NCBI GenBank assembly: GCA_023129655.1
Contig: JAGMBN010000039.1
Coordinates: forward strand, 1-10,214
Length of the DNA: 10,214 nucleotides
Direction of reading: 5' to 3'
Source: a bacterium
GTDB taxonomy: Bacteria > JAHJDO01
Positions within the stretch are counted from its first letter, which is position 1, and each line of letters starts with the position of its first letter. This document shows, in pieces, positions 6,453 through 10,214 of this stretch. The notes under the pieces are model-generated. The model did no database searches. It was not told the DNA's origin and saw only the letters and a program-made list of their open reading frames with translations. Position numbers and translations under genes: made by a program.

Positions 6453-7577
6453 TTAAGTTATAGGACCAACGTTACTTCCTGTAACGAACTGTTTAACGAT
6501 GGGATTGTCAGTATTTTTAATTTCCTGAACAGTTCCCACCTGAATAATCTTACCATTATATAACATTGCTATGCGATCTGCAATCTGATATGCGCTTACC
6601 ATATCATGAGTTATTACTATTGATGTGGTATTCAATGTATTCTCAAGTCCCAAAATAAGTTTATTGATAGAATCTGATCTAACCGGATCAAGTCCGGTTG
6701 TAGGTTCATCATAGAGTATGATTCCAGGATCCATACTAATTGCTCTTGCAAGTCCCACCCGCTTTTTCATGCCTCCGCTTAAATCAGCGGGTTTTAATTT
6801 TTGCGAGCCGTCTAATCCAACTATTCCGAGCTTATTTTTGACTATTTTATCCATATCTTTTTCGCTCAGATTTGTATGCTCTCGCAATCCCAATTTTATG
6901 TTTTCTTCAACAGTAAGAGAATTAAGCAGCGCAGCAGATTGAAAAAGCATGCCGAATTTTCTTCTGATCTTATCAAGCTCATTATCCGAAATTTTTGAAA
7001 TATCAACTCCATCCACTTCCACTATACCTGAATCGGGTTTTATAAGCCCAATTATATGTCTTAGGAGCACGGTCTTACCGCATCCGCTGCATCCAATAAT
7101 AACAATTGTTTCTCCGCGTCTGATTTTAAGGTTAACGCCTTCTAACACCTTTTCATCTCCAAAACTTTTGTGCAGGTCAACAATGTTAATTATTATTTCT
7201 TTAGCCTTTACAAATTCAACAATCCTTTGCCTTGCGCTTTTCTCTATTTGCGCAAATTCCAGACCGGTTTCATAGTATTTTTCTCCATTTGAAATCACCA
7301 TTGCTCTCTGCCGTTTCACAATACCTTTTGCAGATATTTCTTCTTTACTGCTATCAGGAAGAGATAACCTTAAATGTATCAGAGAATTAGTTTCCATCTG
7401 TTTTTTAGTTTTAAAACAGATGCCTCCACCGCTTATATCTTTGGATTTTCTCTCTTCTTGGTGCGCAAAGGCTGTATGTTCAGGAAGCTCATCGCTTATT
7501 AATACATCTATTTCAATTGGCAGACGAGAATATCTTCTGCGTTCTTGAAAACTAATTTTTTCATTTATATCTGTCAT
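6453..7577 (-). CDS. mlaF: PilZ domain fused to MlaF-type ABC transporter ATPase
   Basis: A 374-residue ATPase of the MlaFEDB-like phospholipid transporter, about 105 residues longer than E. coli MlaF (269). The extra N-terminus is a PilZ domain (about 10-125) with both c-di-GMP-binding motifs: RxxxR at R14-R18 (RRYSR) and D/NxSxxG at D47-G52 (DISGGG). The ABC domain starts near 129. Its motifs are Walker A GCSGCGKT (162-169), Q-loop in GMLFQSAALLNSLTVEENI, signature LSGGMKKR, Walker B IILYDE followed by PTTGLDP, and switch ITHD. FQSAALLNSLTV and the LLRHIIGL stretch are MlaF-like. AGAGGG 7 nt before the ATG supports the start, so the PilZ part is translated. MlaE lies upstream and the MCE protein downstream. 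I infer that c-di-GMP binding could gate the ATPase. No stop or frame change separates the two domains. Confidence 0.93.
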   Translation of the reverse strand: MTDINEKISFQERRRYSRLPIEIDVLISDELPEHTAFAHQEERKSKDISGGGICFKTKKQMETNSLIHLRLSLPDSSKEEISAKGIVKRQRAMVISNGEKYYETGLEFAQIEKSARQRIVEFVKAKEIIINIVDLHKSFGDEKVLEGVNLKIRRGETIVIIGCSGCGKTVLLRHIIGLIKPDSGIVEVDGVDISKISDNELDKIRRKFGMLFQSAALLNSLTVEENIKLGLREHTNLSEKDMDKIVKNKLGIVGLDGSQKLKPADLSGGMKKRVGLARAISMDPGIILYDEPTTGLDPVRSDSINKLILGLENTLNTTSIVITHDMVSAYQIADRIAMLYNGKIIQVGTVQEIKNTDNPIVKQFVTGSNVGPIT

Positions 7578-7589
7578 TTTCTTTCCCTC

Positions 7590-7638
7590 TAACTCATCCC
7601 CTGCCCCTTCTCTTCAAAGAGAAGGTCAGGGTGAGTTA
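7590..7638. repeat. Palindromic repeat element, single-hairpin copy, between mlaE and PilZ-mlaF
   Basis: The outer arms AACTCATCCCCTG (7591-7603) and CAGGGTGAGTT (7627-7637) pair imperfectly. Inside is a perfect 9-bp hairpin, CCTTCTCTT (7606-7614) and AAGAGAAGG (7617-7625), with a 2-nt loop. The first 35 nt (7591-7625) and the last 15 nt are identical to the second copy at 8420-8500. On the minus strand the element abuts the AGAGGG ribosome site of the PilZ-mlaF gene. There is no T-run after the hairpin on either strand, so it is not a typical terminator. Confidence 0.8.
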
Positions 7639-7646
7639 AAGCTCTT

Positions 7647-8408
7647 TTAGAAAAACATGCTGGTTAGAAAGTAATCAAACATTGCAATCAGTAGAAACGA
7701 AATAACAACAGAGGCAGTTGTTGATTTTCCAACACCTTCCGCTCCGCCTCTGGTCCTGAACCCCTGGTGACAGGACACTATTGAGATAACTATGCCGAAA
7801 ACAAACGCCTTTACCAATCCGCTATATATGTCCTTCATTGTTAAGTAGTTTCTAATGCTGTCTAAATATGTACTGGTGTCTACTCCTATTCGGAATCTTG
7901 ATACAATAAATCCTCCTGCCATGCCTACGCAATCTGAGTATATAACCAGAATAGGAAGCATAATTATACATGCCAGAAATCTAGGCATTACCAGGTATTT
8001 GATAGGGTTTATTGCCAGTGTTTTAAGCGCATCTATCTCCTCAGACACCTGCATTGTTCCAAGTTCTGCTGTCATTGATGCGCCGACTCTTCCTGCAACT
8101 ATAAGCCCGGTAAGAACAGGTCCCATTTCCCTGCACATGGATGCTGATACTATTGATCCTATCAGGTGCTGGATATGATATTTTGCAAGTTCCGTTCCTG
8201 TCTGGAACGCGAGCACCATTCCTGTAAGAATCAATATTAAAGATGTGATAGGAAGCGTATAAACGCCGATTTCCAGCATTTGTTTTGCAATAGGTTTCAG
8301 ATTTTTAAATGCTGATTTACACCAATATATAGTTTTTGCCAGTAATATTAAGACTTCCCCTGTGTAATCCAGAGAGTCTGCAATTCTGCTATATATACTT
8401 GGCTTCAT
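7647..8408 (-). CDS. mlaE: MlaE-family phospholipid ABC transporter permease
   Basis: A 253-residue inner-membrane permease, close to E. coli MlaE (260). It forms the dimeric membrane core that links the MlaF ATPase to the periplasmic MCE ring. Family hallmarks are clear: an amphipathic N-terminus, then hydrophobic helices with LTGMVLAFQTGTELAKY, the REMGPVLTGLIVAGRVGAS stretch, EEIDALKTLAINPIKYLVMPR and the GVGKSTTASVV segment before the last helix. The ATG is preceded by AGAGGA at 6 nt, next to a palindromic repeat. It is the first gene of the five-gene lipid operon. Its stop is 69 nt before the PilZ-mlaF start, the widest gap in the operon, filled by the single-hairpin repeat. Direction of lipid flow cannot be told from sequence. 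Confidence 0.95.
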   Translation of the reverse strand: MKPSIYSRIADSLDYTGEVLILLAKTIYWCKSAFKNLKPIAKQMLEIGVYTLPITSLILILTGMVLAFQTGTELAKYHIQHLIGSIVSASMCREMGPVLTGLIVAGRVGASMTAELGTMQVSEEIDALKTLAINPIKYLVMPRFLACIIMLPILVIYSDCVGMAGGFIVSRFRIGVDTSTYLDSIRNYLTMKDIYSGLVKAFVFGIVISIVSCHQGFRTRGGAEGVGKSTTASVVISFLLIAMFDYFLTSMFF

Positions 8409-8419
8409 AGTATTTCCTC

Positions 8420-8500
8420 TAACTCATCCCCTGCCCCTTCTCTTCAAAGAGAAGGGAAAGCATCTTCCCTCTCTTCCCAAGAGAGGGTCAGGGTGAGTTA
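8420..8500. repeat. Palindromic repeat element, double-hairpin copy, between tRNA-Arg and mlaE
   Basis: This has the same outer arms as the 7590-7638 element, AACTCATCCCCTG and CAGGGTGAGTT, but encloses two perfect hairpins. The first is CCCTTCTCTT/AAGAGAAGGG (8435-8444 and 8447-8456, 2-nt loop). The second is CCCTCTCTT/AAGAGAGGG (8467-8475 and 8479-8487, 3-nt loop). The extra 32 nt look like an internal duplication with divergence, or a different member of the same family. It fills most of the gap upstream of mlaE and its edge touches the mlaE ribosome site. No other gene is seen in 8409-8518. Confidence 0.8.
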
Positions 8501-8518
8501 AATTCATTATTTCCTCAG

Positions 8519-8592
8519 TACGCCTGGTCCGATTCGAACGGGCGACCTTCAGATTCGAAGTCTGCTGCTCTATCCAGCTGAGCTACAGGCGC
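8519..8592 (-). tRNA. tRNA-Arg, anticodon UCG (TCG)
   Basis: The minus strand gives acceptor GCGCCTG pairing with CAGGCGT, D arm GCTC/GAGC, anticodon loop CTTCGAA with anticodon TCG (reads CGA and relatives), variable loop AGGTC, and T arm with TTCGAAT. Discriminator base is A and CCA is not encoded. Three imperfections are visible: a G1-U72 wobble, a 27 G-A 43 mismatch at the end of the anticodon stem, and a C50-A64 mismatch in the T stem. It is probably still a working tRNA. It lies 4 nt after the 3' end of tRNA-His and is likely processed from the same transcript. Confidence 0.9.
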
Positions 8593-8596
8593 AGGT

Positions 8597-8674
8597 TGGG
8601 GTGAGTGACGGGAGTTGAACCCGCGACATCCAGAACCACAATCTGGCGCTCTAGCCAACTGAGCTACACCCACC
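8597..8674 (-). tRNA. tRNA-His, anticodon GUG (GTG), with encoded CCA
   Basis: The minus strand gives acceptor GTGGGTG/CACTCAC, D arm GCTC/GAGC, anticodon stem CCAGA/TCTGG around loop TTGTGGT with anticodon GTG, and T stem GCGGG/CCCGT around TTCAACT. The His identity pair is encoded: an extra G at -1 (8674) opposite discriminator C73 (8600). CCA follows directly at 8599-8597. The neighbouring tRNA-Arg lacks CCA, so the genome mixes both types. Confidence 0.95.
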
Positions 8675-8687
8675 ACGATGTTGAATA

Positions 8688-8716
8688 ATACTAATATATA
8701 GGGTTGCAAAAAGCAA
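8688..8716 (-). promoter_or_regulatory. Possible promoter for the tRNA pair (and perhaps the lipid operon)
   Basis: On the minus strand TTGCTT (8716-8711) and TAGTAT (8693-8688) are spaced by 17 nt. The likely transcription start is about 7 nt before the tRNA-His 5' end. Both boxes are only moderate matches. No terminator is seen between the tRNAs and mlaE, so read-through into the operon is possible. Confidence 0.35.
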
Positions 8717-8737
8717 GAATATTAATTCGGCGGTCTG

Positions 8738-8766
8738 GAAATGGTAAGGATGTATCTTGCCATTTC
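8738..8766 (-). other. Imperfect hairpin between the EF-G gene and tRNA-His
   Basis: GAAATGGTAAG (8738-8748) pairs with CTTGCCATTTC (8756-8766) over 11 positions with one mismatch and a 7-nt loop. It lies 55 nt past the EF-G stop. No T-run follows directly on the minus strand, so intrinsic termination is doubtful; it could slow transcription or protect the 3' end. The rest of 8675-8820 holds no gene that I can see. Confidence 0.4.
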
Positions 8767-8820
8767 TAGAAGTGAAGAATATTTTTGTTGATTTACAGAA
8801 AACAGTAACTGATGACGTGT

Positions 8821-10214
8821 TTAATCGCTCTCTATTATTTTACCGGCAATATGTGGGGGAACTTTGTCGTATCTTTCAAACTGCATAGACTCTGCTGCTC
8901 GTCCCTGTGACAGCGATCTTAGCTGTGTAGCGTAACCGAAAAGCTCCATAAGTGGGATCTCTGCCTTTATTAATTGGCTCTTAGCCTTTTTTTCTATCAG
9001 GATTATCCTGCCTCTTCTTGATGATATATTAGATGTGATTGGGCCAAAATACTCTTCCGGAGTAGATACATCCACTGTCATGATCGGCTCAACAAGCCTT
9101 GGGCCTGCCTTCATAAACGCGCTCTTGAACGCATAGTATCCAGCTACCTTGAAAGCCATTTCCGAAGAGTCAACTTCGTGAAATCTCCCGTCAAATAATC
9201 TTACTTTTACATCAATCACAGGATATCCGGCATAAATTCCCGATTCCATTGCTTCAATACAGCCCTTTTCAACAGCAGGAATAAATTCTCTTGGAATAGT
9301 CCCCTGTTTGATCTCATTAATAAATTCAAACCCCTCGCCTTTCGTTGCGGGAATTAGTTCTATGTGTACTTCCGCAAATTGCCCTCTTCCACCGGTTTGC
9401 TTCTGATGTTTATACTTTTCTTCCTGTATATTGGTTATTGTTTCCTTAAATGCAACCTTAGGCTTGCCTACATTCGCAGACACATTAAACTCCCTCTTTA
9501 ATCTATCTACCAGTATTTCAAGATGCAGCTCACCCATACCGGAAAGAATAGTTTGGGATGTCTCTTCATTAAAGAAAAAATTAAATGTCGGGTCCTCATT
9601 AGATAATTTTCTTATTGAATCCGAAAGTTTCTCCTGCTCAATCTTGTTCTTTGCTTCAATTGCTACTGAAATTACAGGTGTTGGAAATTCTATGTTCTCA
9701 AGAAAAAGATTAGAATTTTGTTTGCATATCGTATCGCCTGTCGTAATGTTCATTGGTCCGATTATTGCTCCTATGTCTCCTGCATTGAGACTATCCACCG
9801 CCTCTTTTTTATTAGCGTGCATCTTTACAATACGGGATACTCTTTCTTTCTTTGATGACCCTGCCTTGAAAATATATTCGCCTTTCTTTATTGAACCTGA
9901 ATATATCCTGCAGTAAATAAGTTTCCCGATATGAGGATCAACGGCAATCTTAAAAGCAAGTCCCAATAAATCCTCTTTTTCTCCAAAACCGAACAGGCTC
10001 TTTTCTTCTGAATCGCTGTCTATAACTTCAACGGGCGGAGCATCTTCAGGACTTGGCAAATAATCCACAACAGCTTCCATAAGCATCCTGACTCCCTTGT
10101 TCTTGAAAGCTGCGCCGCATAATACGGGGAATATCCTGGACTTTATAGTCGCCTTACTGAGAGATTTTTTAATTTCGTCTATTGTAATGGGCTGATCTTC
10201 AATATATTTATTCA
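8821..10214 (-). CDS. fusA: Elongation factor G, C-terminal two thirds (5' end outside window)
   Basis: A ribosomal translocase GTPase. The frame is open to the window edge, giving about 463 residues of a protein usually near 690-700, so the ATG at 10086 is internal. The GTP-binding P-loop and switches lie beyond the edge. Visible in order: the end of the G domain (IFPVLCGAAFKNKGV; VVDYLPSP), domain II (LAFKIAVDPHIGKL; RIYSG), domain III with GMGELHLEIL, domain IV with GGRGQF, GYPVIDVKVRLFDG and HEVDSSEMAFK, and domain V with SRRGR and LRSLSQGRA. Domain V reads EEYFGPITSNISSRRG where the usual bacterial form is close to EEYMGDVIGDLNSRRG. tRNA genes follow instead of tuf, so this may be a second EF-G copy or a broken str operon. 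Confidence 0.96.
   Translation of the reverse strand, partial: NKYIEDQPITIDEIKKSLSKATIKSRIFPVLCGAAFKNKGVRMLMEAVVDYLPSPEDAPPVEVIDSDSEEKSLFGFGEKEDLLGLAFKIAVDPHIGKLIYCRIYSGSIKKGEYIFKAGSSKKERVSRIVKMHANKKEAVDSLNAGDIGAIIGPMNITTGDTICKQNSNLFLENIEFPTPVISVAIEAKNKIEQEKLSDSIRKLSNEDPTFNFFFNEETSQTILSGMGELHLEILVDRLKREFNVSANVGKPKVAFKETITNIQEEKYKHQKQTGGRGQFAEVHIELIPATKGEGFEFINEIKQGTIPREFIPAVEKGCIEAMESGIYAGYPVIDVKVRLFDGRFHEVDSSEMAFKVAGYYAFKSAFMKAGPRLVEPIMTVDVSTPEEYFGPITSNISSRRGRIILIEKKAKSQLIKAEIPLMELFGYATQLRSLSQGRAAESMQFERYDKVPPHIAGKIIESD

Noticed and set aside
7590..8500. Hairpins of the palindromic elements as intrinsic terminators
   Set aside because: The stems are strong, but neither strand has a T-run after them, and they lie directly in front of genes that should be transcribed through.
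8515..8709. A 64-codon open frame on the minus strand across the tRNA region
   Set aside because: It is a translation of the tRNA-His and tRNA-Arg genes; strings like VAQLARAPDCGSG and PVAQLDRAADFESEG are well-known tRNA artefacts.
9431..9916. A 161-codon open frame on the + strand
   Set aside because: It lies entirely opposite the EF-G gene, whose protein is conserved throughout. The + frame product has no recognisable domain.
1..10214. CRISPR array, phage genes, transposase or integrase
   Set aside because: No regularly spaced direct repeats and no recognisable mobile-element protein are visible. The only mobile-type features are the palindromic repeats and the toxin-antitoxin pair.

Overview
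This is an AT-rich bacterial window from a diderm (Gram-negative-type) cell. The evidence is a pair of LptF/LptG lipopolysaccharide-export permeases and an Mla/MCE phospholipid transporter. No gene fixes the taxonomy. The gene style, the palindromic repeats and the gene order would suit an environmental or uncultured diderm lineage such as Omnitrophota, but that is a weak guess.

Left part, + strand (1-2988). The window opens in the last part of an FtsX/MacB-type permease (1-255). A degenerate palindromic repeat follows (about 264-394), then the partner LolD/MacB-type ATPase (433-1164). Fifteen bases later comes a membrane-anchored GAF-GGDEF diguanylate cyclase (1180-2283). A VapBC-like toxin-antitoxin pair is next: a ribbon-helix-helix antitoxin (2327-2572) and a PIN-domain toxin (2572-2988). 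Its promoter and an 8-bp inverted-repeat operator candidate lie in the 43-nt gap behind the cyclase, and the -35 box overlaps the cyclase stop codon. The toxin gene overlaps lptG tail to tail by 21 nt.

Middle part, - strand (8408 down to 2968). Five tightly spaced genes form an envelope-lipid operon: mlaE permease, an mlaF-type ATPase carrying an N-terminal PilZ domain, an MCE (mlaD-type) protein with a C-terminal beta-rich module, lptF and lptG. MlaE, MlaF and the MCE protein should form an inner-membrane phospholipid transporter. LptF and LptG form the membrane part of the LPS extractor. LptA, LptB, LptC, MlaB and MlaC are not in the window.

Right part, - strand (10214 down to 8519). An elongation factor G gene, cut by the window edge, is followed by tRNA-His(GUG) and tRNA-Arg(UCG), and then the lipid operon. 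Two related palindromic repeat elements sit just upstream of mlaE and of the PilZ-mlaF gene.

The most interesting element is the PilZ-MlaF fusion. Both c-di-GMP-binding motifs of the PilZ domain are intact, so the ATPase of a phospholipid transporter may be directly controlled by c-di-GMP. The gene is probably co-transcribed with the LPS-export permeases, and a diguanylate cyclase with a degenerate inhibitory site is encoded about 4 kb away.
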